DNA of 39,571 nt from positions 1-39,571 of the forward strand of contig JAZNMQ010000022.1 of the NCBI GenBank assembly GCA_045579745.1, written 5' to 3'. Below the pieces are notes generated by a model, which saw nothing but the letters and a program-made list of their open reading frames with translations, made no database searches and was not told the DNA's origin. Each line of letters starts with the position of its first letter. Position 1 is the stretch's first letter. This document shows, piece after piece, positions 7,932 to 16,500 of the stretch. This stretch comes from Flemingiibacterium sp045579745 (lineage in GTDB: Bacteria; Bacillota; Clostridia; Oscillospirales; CAG-272). Both the position numbers and the translations under genes were made by a program.

Positions 7932-8525
7932 TTAATTTGAATATTTTGCCAGAATCATATCGACTTTATCGCCTAAGTCATGTACTGTGAGCGGCGAGGC
8001 ATTCCAAAGGCTTTCATTTGCGGTGTCCTCTCGCTCAGTCAAACGCTCAAACAGCACTACATCTCGCCATACGCCTTTTTTGAAGCCTGCAAGATGCTCT
8101 CTGCCCGATTCACAAAAGCCCATCGAGGTATGCAGTGCGAAGCTCGGCGGATTAGGATTCGTGACCACACCGTAGAGGTTTTTGTAGCCCATTTCGGTGA
8201 GAAGCTCTATCAGCGCACCGTACATACGCTTTCCAAGTCCCTTTGAACGGTGAGTTGTATCAATATACACCGACAATTCTGCGCAAAATCGGTAACCGAA
8301 TCGAGCCTTATACCGATGCGCATAGGCATAGCCAACCGGTTTGCCGTCACATTCGCACACTATATACGGAAACTCCGATGAATACTCGCAGATTCGCCCG
8401 GCAAACTCCTCAACCGACGGCACCTCGTATTCGAGCGTAATCGAGGTTTCCTCAACATAAGGGCGGTATATCTCGACCAGCGCTTGTGCATCGGATACGG
8501 TTGCGAGTCTGAGTTTAACGCTCAT
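7932..8525 (-). CDS. GNAT N-acetyltransferase, phosphinothricin-acetyltransferase-like
   Basis: A 197-residue acetyl-CoA-dependent transferase of the GNAT fold. The start LRLATVSDAQALVEIYRPYVEETSITLEY-type opening, PVGYAYA, and AELSVYIDTTHRSKGLG fit the PAT/YwnH branch; the acetyl-CoA loop R/Q-x2-G-x-G is R93 to G98 (RSKGLG). NPPSFALHTSMGF is the usual C-terminal motif. A tail of about 30 residues extends beyond the normal family end. It begins 17 bases after pyrE stops, so it is in the pyrE operon. The substrate is unknown; PAT relatives acetylate amino groups of amino acids or the herbicide phosphinothricin. Confidence 0.88.
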   Translation of the reverse strand: MSVKLRLATVSDAQALVEIYRPYVEETSITLEYEVPSVEEFAGRICEYSSEFPYIVCECDGKPVGYAYAHRYKARFGYRFCAELSVYIDTTHRSKGLGKRMYGALIELLTEMGYKNLYGVVTNPNPPSFALHTSMGFCESGREHLAGFKKGVWRDVVLFERLTEREDTANESLWNASPLTVHDLGDKVDMILAKYSN

Positions 8526-8542
8526 CTCTACTCCTGCGACGA

Positions 8543-9214
8543 TTATTTTTCGCAGTACATTTCAAGATACTGCTCCATGCGCTCACGAACCTCGTCGTTA
8601 AGCGGAACAGCTCCGTCAATTTCGCGATTGTGCATGTGGTCGATAATTTCACGAACAGTCACAATAGGATGAACCTTGATTCCGAACTCAGCGCCGATTT
8701 CCTTTATTGCGGTAGTTCCCGACTGTCCGCGCTCCATGCGGTCAACAGAGATTATCATATGCTCAACCTTGACATCAGCCGCAGCCATAAGCTGAGGGAG
8801 TGTTTCACGAACAGCGGTTCCTGCGGTAATGACATCCTCGATAATTACAACACGGTCGCCGTCAGAAAGCTTTGCACCGACCATATTGCCGCCTTCGCCG
8901 TGATCCTTGGCTTCCTTGCGGTTGAAGCAGTATGGCTTGTCGATACCGTATTCACTAAACAGCGAGCATGCGGTTACAGTCGCAAGCGGAATGCCTTTAT
9001 ATGCAGGGCCAAAGAGAACGTCGAAATCCTCACCAACATTGTTCTTTAAGCACTCAGCATAATATTTGCCGAGCTTTGCCATCTGTGCACCGGTCTTGTA
9101 GTTTCCGGTATTGACAAAATATGGCGACTTTCTGCCGCTCTTGGTTGTAAAATCTCCGAAGCGAAGCACGCCGCTTCTTACCATAAATTCAATAAATTCG
9201 GTTTTGTAGCTCAT
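8543..9214 (-). CDS. pyrE: Orotate phosphoribosyltransferase
   Basis: PyrE converts orotate and PRPP to orotidine monophosphate in pyrimidine synthesis. The 223-residue protein contains FGDFTTKSGRKSPYFVNTG near the N-terminus, YKGIPLA, the NRKEAKDHGEGG loop that carries catalytic Lys/His residues, and the PRPP-binding motif VVIIEDVITAGTAV (122-135). It has its own promoter and is followed by the GNAT gene. No pyrF, pyrD or other pyr genes are adjacent, which is unusual for Firmicutes, where they often form one operon. Confidence 0.95.
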   Translation of the reverse strand: MSYKTEFIEFMVRSGVLRFGDFTTKSGRKSPYFVNTGNYKTGAQMAKLGKYYAECLKNNVGEDFDVLFGPAYKGIPLATVTACSLFSEYGIDKPYCFNRKEAKDHGEGGNMVGAKLSDGDRVVIIEDVITAGTAVRETLPQLMAAADVKVEHMIISVDRMERGQSGTTAIKEIGAEFGIKVHPIVTVREIIDHMHNREIDGAVPLNDEVRERMEQYLEMYCEK

Positions 9215-9251
9215 TTTTACTCTCCTGAATATTTTATATTTTGATAAGAAT

Positions 9252-9280
9252 AGTATATCACTAATCCTCGATATTGTAAA
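9252..9280 (-). promoter_or_regulatory. pyrE promoter
   Basis: Minus strand TTTACA (9275-9280), 17-base spacer, TATACT (9252-9257) with an extended -10 TGA. A TTGACT further upstream (9280-9285) is too far, at 22 bases. The leader is short, about 30 nt, with no PyrR or attenuator structure seen. Confidence 0.6.
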
Positions 9281-9299
9281 GTCAAATTAGAATAATTCC

Positions 9300-9328
9300 T
9301 TTACAAAATCGCAAATGTGTGTTAAAAT
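9300..9328 (+). promoter_or_regulatory. Promoter of the methyltransferase gene
   Basis: TTTACA (9300-9305), 17-base spacer, TAAAAT (9323-9328). It is divergent from the pyrE promoter about 20 bases away. It lies beyond an upstream ATG at 9319, supporting translation from 9370 instead. Confidence 0.6.
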
Positions 9329-9369
9329 GTGGGGGAACGGATAACAATTCGCAGCTTGGAGAAATGATT

Positions 9370-9972
9370 ATGACAAACGAAGCTATAAGGCATTATGATT
9401 TACTGATAGATGAGGGGCATGATTTCGTTTCGGATCCGCCGTTACTTCTTGAATACATGAATAAATGGGATGGGCAAATCTTCATTGACAAGCTTAATAT
9501 TTCTGATAGTATGAGCGTGTTGGAAATCGGTGTCGGAACGGGACGGCTTGCCGTAAAAGCTGCTCCGTTATGCAAACGATTCGTTGGCTTGGATTTTTCG
9601 CCTAAAACAGTCGAACGCGCGCGCACCAATCTCAGTATGTTCAAAAACGTTTCTATAATTTGCAAGGATTTTCTCGATACCTCGTTTGACAGCGAATTTG
9701 ATGTAATTTATTCCTCATTAACCTTTATGCACATAGAGAATAAACAAGCCGCAATAGAAGCGGTCAGGCGGGCACTGAAAGACTGCGGACGATTTGTGCT
9801 TTCCATAGATAAATCACAAAGTGACTATATAGATATGGGCAGCCGCAAAATCAAGATTTTTCCTGACAATCCCGAAAGCATCGAGGCATGCCTTGCAAAC
9901 GCGGGTCTTGCCGTCACAGAAATTCTCGAAACCGAGCTTGCGTATATCTTCGTTGCAGTGAAGCAGGTCTGA
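9370..9972 (+). CDS. Class I SAM-dependent methyltransferase
   Basis: A 200-residue methyltransferase with the SAM-binding motif VLEIGVGTGRLA (residues 50-61), acidic GLDFSP after the second strand, and the motif IV/post-IV region FDVIYSSLTFMHI. The opening TNEAIRHYDLLIDEGHD and the segment FVLSIDKSQSDYIDMGSRKIKIFPD are typical of a small family of uncharacterised Firmicute methyltransferases. The start at 9370 is chosen because GGAGA is 8 bases upstream; the ATG at 9319 has no ribosome site and overlaps the promoter. The substrate is unknown. The YbaK-like gene follows after 31 bases. Confidence 0.88.
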   Translation: MTNEAIRHYDLLIDEGHDFVSDPPLLLEYMNKWDGQIFIDKLNISDSMSVLEIGVGTGRLAVKAAPLCKRFVGLDFSPKTVERARTNLSMFKNVSIICKDFLDTSFDSEFDVIYSSLTFMHIENKQAAIEAVRRALKDCGRFVLSIDKSQSDYIDMGSRKIKIFPDNPESIEACLANAGLAVTEILETELAYIFVAVKQV

Positions 9973-10003
9973 TAATTACCGATTGACAAAAAGGATAGTA
10001 ATA

Positions 10004-10480
10004 ATGGCAGAATTTAAAACCAATGTATATCGAATATTCGAAAAGGAAAAGCTTTGGTATAAAGCGCACACATACGAGCATGGTGCCGAAGCGGTTGACG
10101 GAAAAACAATCTCCGCGCTTCTCGGAATCAGTCCGGACAGAATATTCAAAACACTCGTAACGCAGGGAAGCGATCGAAGCTTTTATGTGTTCGACGTCCC
10201 CGTATGCCGTGAGCTTGACCTCAAAAAAGCGGCTAAGGCTGTTGGCGTTAAGTCGGTTGAAATGATACATGTCAGTGACATTAATAAGGTTACGGGCTAT
10301 GTCAGAGGCGGTTGCTCGCCTATAGGCATGAAAAAGAAATATCGCACAGTATTCGATGAAACAATGAACTCCCATGACAGCGTGCTTGTCAGCGCAGGTC
10401 GCATCGGTTGGCAAATAGAAGCGAGGCCCTGTGACCTTGCAAAGGTGGCAGGTGCGATTTTCGCAGATATTTTAATGTGA
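10004..10480 (+). CDS. ybaK: Cys-tRNA(Pro)/Cys-tRNA(Cys) deacylase, YbaK/EbsC family
   Basis: Members of this family hydrolyse mischarged Cys-tRNA(Pro), protecting proline codons. The 158-residue product matches the family: KAHTYEHG, GISPDRIFKTLVTQG with the conserved lysine, FYVFDVPV, EMIHVSDINKVTGYVRGGCSPIGMKKKY and SAGRIGWQIEARP. The GGxSPIG-type loop that forms the active-site wall is intact. AAGGAT lies 7 bases before the ATG at 10004; the upstream ATG at 9983 lacks a ribosome site. It is probably co-transcribed with the methyltransferase. Confidence 0.92.
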   Translation: MAEFKTNVYRIFEKEKLWYKAHTYEHGAEAVDGKTISALLGISPDRIFKTLVTQGSDRSFYVFDVPVCRELDLKKAAKAVGVKSVEMIHVSDINKVTGYVRGGCSPIGMKKKYRTVFDETMNSHDSVLVSAGRIGWQIEARPCDLAKVAGAIFADILM

Positions 10481-10506
10481 AAAACGCTGAAATTTCGCAT
10501 AGCCTC

Positions 10507-10535
10507 TTGCTTTTTTAGATTTACTGTGTTATACT
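10507..10535 (+). promoter_or_regulatory. Promoter of the pheS T-box operon
   Basis: TTGCTT (10507-10512), 17-base spacer, TATACT (10530-10535) with extended -10 TGT. Transcription would start near 10542 and give a 5' leader of about 380 nt that contains the T-box. Confidence 0.65.
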
Positions 10536-10569
10536 GAACTAAATGCGATGATGAAGTTTGCCGTCTGCC

Positions 10570-10874
10570 TTTAATGGTAACAGAGATGACCGTTGTTTGT
10601 GTATGCTTCTATGAGTATATATAATAAGCTGCGAGCGGTCTTGCCTGCGACAGTTCGGCGTTTCGCTTCGGAGCTTTGACGGTGAACATATGCAAAGTAA
10701 CCTTGTGCATATCAATAGCCGTTGACGCCTGACCCCCGTTAAAGAGTCACCGAGTGTATTGCTTGGCATCAACATAAAATTTTGCCTCTGCAATAAAATA
10801 AGGTGGTACCGCGGAAAAGCATATAAATTATGCCGTTTCGTCCTTGATTTTTTAAGGCGAAGCGGCTTTTTGCG
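10570..10874 (+). ncRNA. T-box riboswitch (tRNA-Phe sensing) upstream of pheS
   Basis: T-box leaders bind uncharged tRNA and switch between antiterminator and terminator. The conserved T-box AGGTGGTACCGCG is at 10801-10813. It is followed by an intrinsic terminator (left arm from 10832, right arm ending 10866, then TTTTT to 10871). The AG-rich stem I start (CAGAGATGACCG, from 10581) is paired by CGGTC at 10636-10640. A TTC at 10607-10609 inside this region is a candidate phenylalanine specifier codon, but I did not fold the RNA. The downstream genes encode PheRS, which fits. Confidence 0.9.
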
Positions 10875-10919
10875 TTGCGCCTGATATAATAGTATTATGT
10901 TTTTGAAAGGATTTGCAAA

Positions 10920-11933
10920 ATGAAAGAAAAGCTCGAACAAATTCGTGCGGCAGCCGCAGCTGAGCTTGCAGCTCCCCACGCCGAACTCGAACAAATCAGA
11001 ATTCGCTTCCTCGGCAAAAAAGGCGAGCTCACCGCTGTTTTACGCGGAATGGGTCAGCTTACCGCCGAAGAACGTCCGATAATCGGACAGCTCGCTAACG
11101 AAGTTCGCGAGTACATTGAAACCGCTATTGCCGAAAAGAGCGAGGCAATGAAAAAGGAAGCGCTCAAGGAGAAGCTCTCTAAGGAACGCCTTGACGTTAC
11201 CATGCCCGGCACTAAGCCCCAAATTGGCAAGCGTCACCCTCTCGCAACGATTCAAAAGGAGATGGAGGACATATTCATCGGCATGGGATTTGGCATCGTA
11301 GACGGTCCCGAGGTTGAATATGATTATTACAACTTCCAGGCTCTCAATATACCGGACAATCACCCTGCCCGTGATACTCAGGATACATTCTATATCACAG
11401 ACAACATTCTTCTGCGTTCTCAGACATCTCCCGTTCAGGTTCGCACAATGGAAAAGCAGAGCCCTCCGATCCGCATTATTTCCCCCGGTCGTGTATATCG
11501 CTCTGATGCGGTAGACGCATCACATTCACCGCTCTTCCATCAGCTCGAGGGACTTGTTGTAGACAAGGGCATTACTATGGGAGATTTAAAGGGAACACTT
11601 GAAACCTTTGCAAAAACGATGTTCGGCAGCCAGACACAGATCCGTTTCCGTCCTCACCACTTCCCATTCACAGAGCCGTCTGCCGAGGTTGACGTTTCCT
11701 GCTTCGTATGCGGCGGCAAGGGCTGTAAGCTCTGCAAGGGCGAGGGATGGATTGAGATTTTGGGAGCAGGTATGGTTCACCCCAACGTGCTTCGCGGATG
11801 CAATATTGACCCTAACGAGTACAGCGGTTTTGCGTTCGGTATGGGTATCGAGCGTATTACCATGATTAAATACGGCATCGATGATATGCGCTATCTCTAC
11901 GAAAACGATGTGCGCTTCCTCGATCAGTTCTGA
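10920..11933 (+). CDS. pheS: Phenylalanyl-tRNA synthetase alpha subunit
   Basis: PheS carries the class II catalytic core of the alpha2-beta2 PheRS. The 337-residue protein has the N-terminal coiled coil (EQIRIRFLGKKGELTAVLRGMG), motif 1 region HPLATIQKEMEDIFIGMGF, motif 2 (RVYRSDAVDASHSPLFHQLEG and IRFRPHHFPFTEPS), and motif 3 (FAFGMGIERITMIKYGI). VRFLDQF is the usual end. GAAAGG is 9 bases before the ATG. It is the first gene after the T-box leader and is followed after 17 bases by a kinase gene and then pheT. Confidence 0.97.
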   Translation: MKEKLEQIRAAAAAELAAPHAELEQIRIRFLGKKGELTAVLRGMGQLTAEERPIIGQLANEVREYIETAIAEKSEAMKKEALKEKLSKERLDVTMPGTKPQIGKRHPLATIQKEMEDIFIGMGFGIVDGPEVEYDYYNFQALNIPDNHPARDTQDTFYITDNILLRSQTSPVQVRTMEKQSPPIRIISPGRVYRSDAVDASHSPLFHQLEGLVVDKGITMGDLKGTLETFAKTMFGSQTQIRFRPHHFPFTEPSAEVDVSCFVCGGKGCKLCKGEGWIEILGAGMVHPNVLRGCNIDPNEYSGFAFGMGIERITMIKYGIDDMRYLYENDVRFLDQF

Positions 11934-11950
11934 TAAGCGGAGAATAAATT

Positions 11951-12517
11951 ATGTATACGATAGGCATTACAGGAGGCTCATGTTCAGGTAAAACCACGCT
12001 GACCTCTGCGCTCGAAAAGCGATTTACAGATGAAGGACGCCGCGTTACCTGCATTCACATGGATCATTTCTTCAAGAATCCTCCTCCAAATTCAATAGCT
12101 CCCATAACGGGAATTGAATATCCCGAGCACAATCATCCCGACTCCTTCAGACTTGATGATTTTTACGCAGCCATCTCCGAGGCGAAAGGCTCTGACGCAG
12201 ATATCGTCATCATCGAGGGGCTTATGATTCTTCATCTTGAGAAAATTCGCAGTCAGCTTGATTTAAAGATCTTTGTTGACCTTATGAGCGATGAGAGAAT
12301 CATCCGCCGTGTCAAACGCTTTATGCGCGACCGCGGACAGACGCTTGATGAGGTAGCTTCGCGTTACCTTGACACGGTGCGATACAGACACAATGAATTT
12401 GTTGAGCCCTCAAGATGGCATGCTGATATAATACTCAACGGTTCAGCTCCGCTTGAGCGAAGCACGGATATCGTATGCACTTATGTTAATAAAATAATCG
12501 ACTCAAACAACAAATAA
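11951..12517 (+). CDS. Uridine kinase-like P-loop kinase
   Basis: A 188-residue P-loop kinase of the uridine kinase/phosphoribulokinase class. Seen: Walker A GGSCSGKTT (8-16), the MDHFFKNPP motif that matches the uridine kinase D-x-F/Y-Y segment, HPDSFRLDDFYAAI, IIEGLMIL as Walker-B-like strand, and a lid region DERIIRRVKRFMRDRG. Such kinases phosphorylate uridine/cytidine to the monophosphate. It sits between pheS and pheT with 17-base gaps on both sides, so it is under T-box control. The family is clear; the exact substrate is not. Confidence 0.85.
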   Translation: MYTIGITGGSCSGKTTLTSALEKRFTDEGRRVTCIHMDHFFKNPPPNSIAPITGIEYPEHNHPDSFRLDDFYAAISEAKGSDADIVIIEGLMILHLEKIRSQLDLKIFVDLMSDERIIRRVKRFMRDRGQTLDEVASRYLDTVRYRHNEFVEPSRWHADIILNGSAPLERSTDIVCTYVNKIIDSNNK

Positions 12518-12534
12518 TCGAAAGGACATATAAA

Positions 12535-14931
12535 ATGAAATTATCACTTAATTGGGCTCAGGATTTCGTTGCGCTCGACGGTATCGGTCCCAAAGAATAT
12601 TGTGACCGCCTTACCGCAACCGGTTCAAAGGTTGAGGGATACGAGATCTTAGGCGAAGATATTGAAAATGTTGTTGCAGGCAAGGTGATTTCGCTTGAGC
12701 GTCACCCTGACTCCGATCATCTTTGGATTTGCCAGATCGATGTCGGCGAAGGTGCTCCCATTCAGATCGTAACGGGTGCACAGAATGTTTTTGCGGGCGC
12801 GATGGTTCCTGTTGCTAAGGCTCCCTCCAAGCTTCCCGGCGGAATCAACATCAAAGCAGGAAAGCTTCGCGGCGTTGAATCCAACGGCATGCTTTGCTCT
12901 ATCGGAGAGCTCAATTTGACAACTCACGACATGCCAAACGCTATTGAAGACGGCATATTCATCATGGACGGAATCTACTGCAAGCCCGGCGACGATATTC
13001 ATGATGTGCTTGGTCTTACCGATACAGTAGTTGAATTTGAGATCACCTCCAACCGTCCGGATTGCCTCTCGGTTATCGGACTTGCAAGAGAAAGTGCGGT
13101 ATCGTTTGACCGCGAATTCAAGACGAGCGCTCCCGTCGTAACATACGCAAATGACGGCGACAAGATCGAAAACTATCTCTCCGTAGATGTTCTCGATGCC
13201 AAGCTCTGCCCTCGCTATACCGCGCGCGTTGTCAAGAATGTAAAAATCGAGCCCTCTCCGCTATGGCTCAGAATGCGTCTTCGTGCATCGGGCGTTCGTC
13301 CTATCAACAACATTGTTGATATCACAAACTACGTTATGCTCGAATACGGTCAGCCGATGCACGCGTTTGACTACTCATTCCTCGACGGAAACAAGATAAT
13401 CGTTCGCAGAGCCGCAGACGGCGAAAGCTTCAAATCTCTTGACGATATAGATCATACACTCAATTCATCAAATCTTGTCATCGCCGATGAAAAGAAGGCG
13501 GTTGCACTTGCAGGAGTAATGGGCGGTGCAAACAGCGAAATTAAAGACAGCACAACTACCATTGTTTTCGAAAGCGCAAACTTCCTCGGAAGCTCCGTTC
13601 GAGTTACCGCTAAGAGCCAGAGCATGCGCACCGAAAGCTCGGGAAGATTCGAAAAGGGTCTTGACCCCGAAAATGCTATTGCAGCACTTGACCGCGCATG
13701 TGAGCTCGTAACACTTCTCGGAGCGGGCGAGATCGTTAATGGTACGATTGACGTTTATAAGAGTAAGGAAGAACCCTTCAAGATGCCTCTTGAGGCTGAG
13801 CGCATAAACGCATTCCTCGGTCTTGATGTCAGCGCAGATTATATGAAAGATGTGCTTAGAAAGCTCGAATTTGAAATCGACGGAGATATACTCACCGTAC
13901 CGTCATTCCGTGCCGACTGCCGCTGCATGAACGATATTGCAGAGGAGATTCTTAGAATTTACGGTTACGATACAATAACATCCACAAAATTCGTTACTCC
14001 CATCACATCGGGAGCGCGCACCGCAGTTCAGAAGTTCGAGCTTCTCTGCGCCGACACACTTTGCTCGATGGGACTTTATGAATGCGAAACCTTCTCGTTC
14101 ATCAGCCCGAAATACTATGATAAGATCGGCATGGCAGAAAACGATCCCCGCCGCAAGTCCATAGTTATTTCGAATCCTCTTGGCGAGGATACAAGCGTTA
14201 TGCGCACCACACCGATCCCCTCGATGCTCGAGGTTTTGGCTCGCAATAACAACTATCACGCCGAAAAGACCGCGCTTTACGAGATGGCAAAAATTTATAT
14301 TCCCGACGAGGATTCAACCAAGCTTCCCGAGGAACGCCGCAGAATAGTAATCGGCTTCTTCCGCGATGGAGATTTCTACACACTCAAGGGCATGGTAGAT
14401 GTGCTTCTTGACAAGGTCGGCATCTCTGATGCGGTTTATACTGCGGATCGCGACAACGCAACCTTCCATCCGGGACGCTGTGCAAAGCTTCTTGCATCGG
14501 ACGGAACCATTCTCGGAACGATCGGAGAAATTCATCCGCTCGTTGCGTCCGAATATGGCATCGATGCTCCTGTTTATATTGCCGACATTGACTTTGAGAA
14601 TCTATTTGAAAAGGCAAGCCTCGACAAGCAGTTCAAGGCGCTTCCCAAGTTCCCGGCGACAACCCGTGACTTCGCATTCGTCTGCGATGATGAGGTTGAA
14701 GTCGGAGCTATTGAAGCTGTTATGAAAAAGGCAGGCGGCAAAACTGTCGAGGATATCAAGCTGTTCGACGTTTACCGCGGCAAGCAGCTCGGAGAGGGAA
14801 AGAAGAGCGTTGCGTTTACGGTAACTCTACGCGCACCCGACCGCACCTTGACTGACGAAGAGGCTGACAAGGTTTCAAAGAAGATCCTTACCCTTCTCGA
14901 CCGCGAAATGAACATTCAGTTAAGAGCATAA
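12535..14931 (+). CDS. pheT: Phenylalanyl-tRNA synthetase beta subunit
   Basis: PheT (798 residues, usual length) binds tRNA-Phe and edits Tyr-tRNA-Phe. Domains in order: N-terminal SLNWAQDFV, EMAP/OB tRNA-binding domain (about 40-150, ending GMLCSIGELNL), B3/B4 editing domain (about 210-380, with RPINNIVDITNYVMLEYGQPMHAFD and SQSMRTESSGRFEKGLD), B5 domain (about 400-475), the catalytic-like core, and the C-terminal FDX-ACB anticodon-binding domain (about 705-798, KFPATTRDFAFVCDD). GAAAGGA precedes the ATG. No strong terminator was seen directly after the stop. Confidence 0.97.
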   Translation: MKLSLNWAQDFVALDGIGPKEYCDRLTATGSKVEGYEILGEDIENVVAGKVISLERHPDSDHLWICQIDVGEGAPIQIVTGAQNVFAGAMVPVAKAPSKLPGGINIKAGKLRGVESNGMLCSIGELNLTTHDMPNAIEDGIFIMDGIYCKPGDDIHDVLGLTDTVVEFEITSNRPDCLSVIGLARESAVSFDREFKTSAPVVTYANDGDKIENYLSVDVLDAKLCPRYTARVVKNVKIEPSPLWLRMRLRASGVRPINNIVDITNYVMLEYGQPMHAFDYSFLDGNKIIVRRAADGESFKSLDDIDHTLNSSNLVIADEKKAVALAGVMGGANSEIKDSTTTIVFESANFLGSSVRVTAKSQSMRTESSGRFEKGLDPENAIAALDRACELVTLLGAGEIVNGTIDVYKSKEEPFKMPLEAERINAFLGLDVSADYMKDVLRKLEFEIDGDILTVPSFRADCRCMNDIAEEILRIYGYDTITSTKFVTPITSGARTAVQKFELLCADTLCSMGLYECETFSFISPKYYDKIGMAENDPRRKSIVISNPLGEDTSVMRTTPIPSMLEVLARNNNYHAEKTALYEMAKIYIPDEDSTKLPEERRRIVIGFFRDGDFYTLKGMVDVLLDKVGISDAVYTADRDNATFHPGRCAKLLASDGTILGTIGEIHPLVASEYGIDAPVYIADIDFENLFEKASLDKQFKALPKFPATTRDFAFVCDDEVEVGAIEAVMKKAGGKTVEDIKLFDVYRGKQLGEGKKSVAFTVTLRAPDRTLTDEEADKVSKKILTLLDREMNIQLRA

Positions 14932-15048
14932 GTTTCGTCAATGACCGCTGAACTAAAATAACGATTAAAAAGCCGCAGAGCCTATAAGTTGGGTTCTGAA
15001 GGACAGTTTCTGTAATGTCGTAACACTAAGACGAACGGCTACAACCAG

Positions 15049-15179
15049 AGGCTCCCTCGGGAGGGAGCTGTCGCCGCAGGCGACTGAAGGAGAGCGCGCA
15101 ACCATAAGGTTAAGCAAAACTTAAAGTTACGCAGGCTCCTTCCACCACTTCGTGGTCCCCCTCCCTCCCGGAGGGAGGC
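15049..15179 (-). repeat. GC-rich palindromic intergenic repeat, copy B
   Basis: Reverse complement carries the same ordered blocks as 7261-7385: GGTGGAAGGAGCCTGCG (15130-15146), CTCTCC-TCAGTCGCCT with the palindrome around 15069-15084, and the GAGGGAGC palindrome (15050-15068). A second GAGGGAGG palindrome lies at the other end (15160-15178). It fills the centre of the 361-base pheT-XRE gap. Apart from it and the hairpin at 15249-15281, I see no feature in that gap. Confidence 0.8.
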
Positions 15180-15248
15180 ATATTTAGTTCACCGCAAGTG
15201 CGCACTTACTAACCACTAATGTGATGGTGCAATTCAAATTATGCAATA

Positions 15249-15281
15249 AGCCTCCGACAAGGTTTTTCCCTATCGGAGGCT
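15249..15281. terminator. Hairpin after the XRE regulator gene
   Basis: Stem AGCCTCCGA / TCGGAGGCT (15249-15257 and 15273-15281), 11 bases beyond the XRE stop codon on the minus strand. Likely 3'-end signal of the regulator transcript; the U-tract is weak. Confidence 0.6.
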
Positions 15282-15292
15282 AAATTATTGAT

Positions 15293-16369
15293 TTATTCAG
15301 CGTGTTTTTCGAGGTCAGAAATAATCTTCTTAAATCTTTCCTCGTTTCTTACAAAATCAAATATGTTGTCCTCTAATGCTTTCAATCTGAGATTACAAGC
15401 ATTACCTTTATAATTTTTAGAAGTATTTGCTTTTGTATGCTTCATACGATTTACCATGGGTGCTGTGTAATTCATATCTTTTAGATTTGCTTCGATGATT
15501 GCATATCTGCAACATTCATCAAGGGCATTAAGTGTGCATTTTGCATCATTTATTTCGGCATATTGCAGTGCTATACAATAATAATTTGAAGAGATATCGT
15601 TAGCGTAGAAACCTACATTGCCGTCAGAAAACAGCCTTTTGATGATATCATTGGAAAACTGATATGCTTCAATTATTTCTTCGCGTGAAAACACCATTTT
15701 TTGTGCCATTATCGTTGACATTAATGATGCCATACTTATTGCAGAGAGTATATAATTCTGACAAGCTTTAACTCCATCTTCTTCTTTCAAAACCTGTGCC
15801 CTGAGTCCTAATCTTGTTACATAGAAATTCCCGCCCATTTCTGCATAACGCAGTGCATTTTGGGGGTCGCCCATGCTATCGTAAATATAGCATAAGCTCT
15901 GTATTGCATTTTCTCTTTGACGAGTGTCCGTAGATCTCTGCAAAAGCTCCTCACCAAGAGCAATGATACGCTCTGCTTCAGCTTTAGGGCAAGGATACAC
16001 CGCATCTCTATTGATGGCATGCATAAGTCCCTCGATAACACGGCAATCCTTCGGGAATTCAGAATATGCCTTTTCCCAGATTTCAAGATTTTTCTGATTT
16101 TCACCGTTTTGACAGCAAATTTTACTTTGCCGCTGATATTCACAAATTGCTTCTTCCGCTCTTACTTGATCTACACAAAGCAATTCATCAACAGTCACAT
16201 CAAAATAAAATGCGATTTTGGGTAACAAAGTGATATCCGGAAACCCTTCACCACGCTCCCACTTTCCAACGGATTGAGGAGTGATTCCGAGATGGTTGGC
16301 GAGGGCTTCTTGGGTAATGTTTTTCTGCTGTCTTAATGAGCGTAATTTTTCTTTTAAGTTAATTTCCAT
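15293..16369 (-). CDS. XRE-family regulator with C-terminal TPR-like region
   Basis: 358 residues. The N-terminal helix-turn-helix (about 7-62) reads LRQQKNITQEALANHLGITPQSVGKWERGEGFPDI, a clear Cro/C1-type domain. The rest is helical with TPR-like spacing (LEIWEKAYSEFP, LCYIYDSMGDPQNALRYAEMGGNFY, YCIALQYAEINDAKCTLNALDECC), a layout seen in peptide-sensing regulators (RRNPP-like) and other uncharacterised XRE-TPR proteins. No signal-peptide gene was recognised next to it. It has a strong promoter overlapped downstream by a perfect palindrome, which points to autoregulation. The target genes are unknown. Confidence 0.87.
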   Translation of the reverse strand: MEINLKEKLRSLRQQKNITQEALANHLGITPQSVGKWERGEGFPDITLLPKIAFYFDVTVDELLCVDQVRAEEAICEYQRQSKICCQNGENQKNLEIWEKAYSEFPKDCRVIEGLMHAINRDAVYPCPKAEAERIIALGEELLQRSTDTRQRENAIQSLCYIYDSMGDPQNALRYAEMGGNFYVTRLGLRAQVLKEEDGVKACQNYILSAISMASLMSTIMAQKMVFSREEIIEAYQFSNDIIKRLFSDGNVGFYANDISSNYYCIALQYAEINDAKCTLNALDECCRYAIIEANLKDMNYTAPMVNRMKHTKANTSKNYKGNACNLRLKALEDNIFDFVRNEERFKKIISDLEKHAE

Positions 16370-16395
16370 AAATTTAATCCACCTTTGTTTAGATT

Positions 16396-16409
16396 GATAA
16401 GCGCTTATC
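16396..16409. promoter_or_regulatory. Palindromic operator candidate for the XRE regulator
   Basis: GATAAGCGCTTATC is a perfect 14-bp palindrome, placed just downstream of the -10 box at the expected transcription start. This is a classic repressor site position, and the adjacent XRE protein is the obvious candidate binder (inference). Confidence 0.6.
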
Positions 16410-16417
16410 TTGACTAT

Positions 16418-16446
16418 ATTATAGCAAATTTCCTTGACTGTTTCAA
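16418..16446 (-). promoter_or_regulatory. Promoter of the XRE regulator
   Basis: Minus strand TTGAAA (16441-16446), 17-base spacer, TATAAT (16418-16423) with extended -10 TGC. It is one of the strongest promoter matches in the window, about 50 bases before the ATG. Confidence 0.75.
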
Positions 16447-16500
16447 GAACTGCAAAGTTTATTTATGGGCGGAATTTACAACTTTTAGTTGTGTAACAAT

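Noticed and set aside
10885..10890. TATAAT just before pheS as an internal promoter
   Set aside because: There is no -35 hexamer at a fitting distance, and the T-box terminator lies directly upstream, so a separate promoter would bypass the control.
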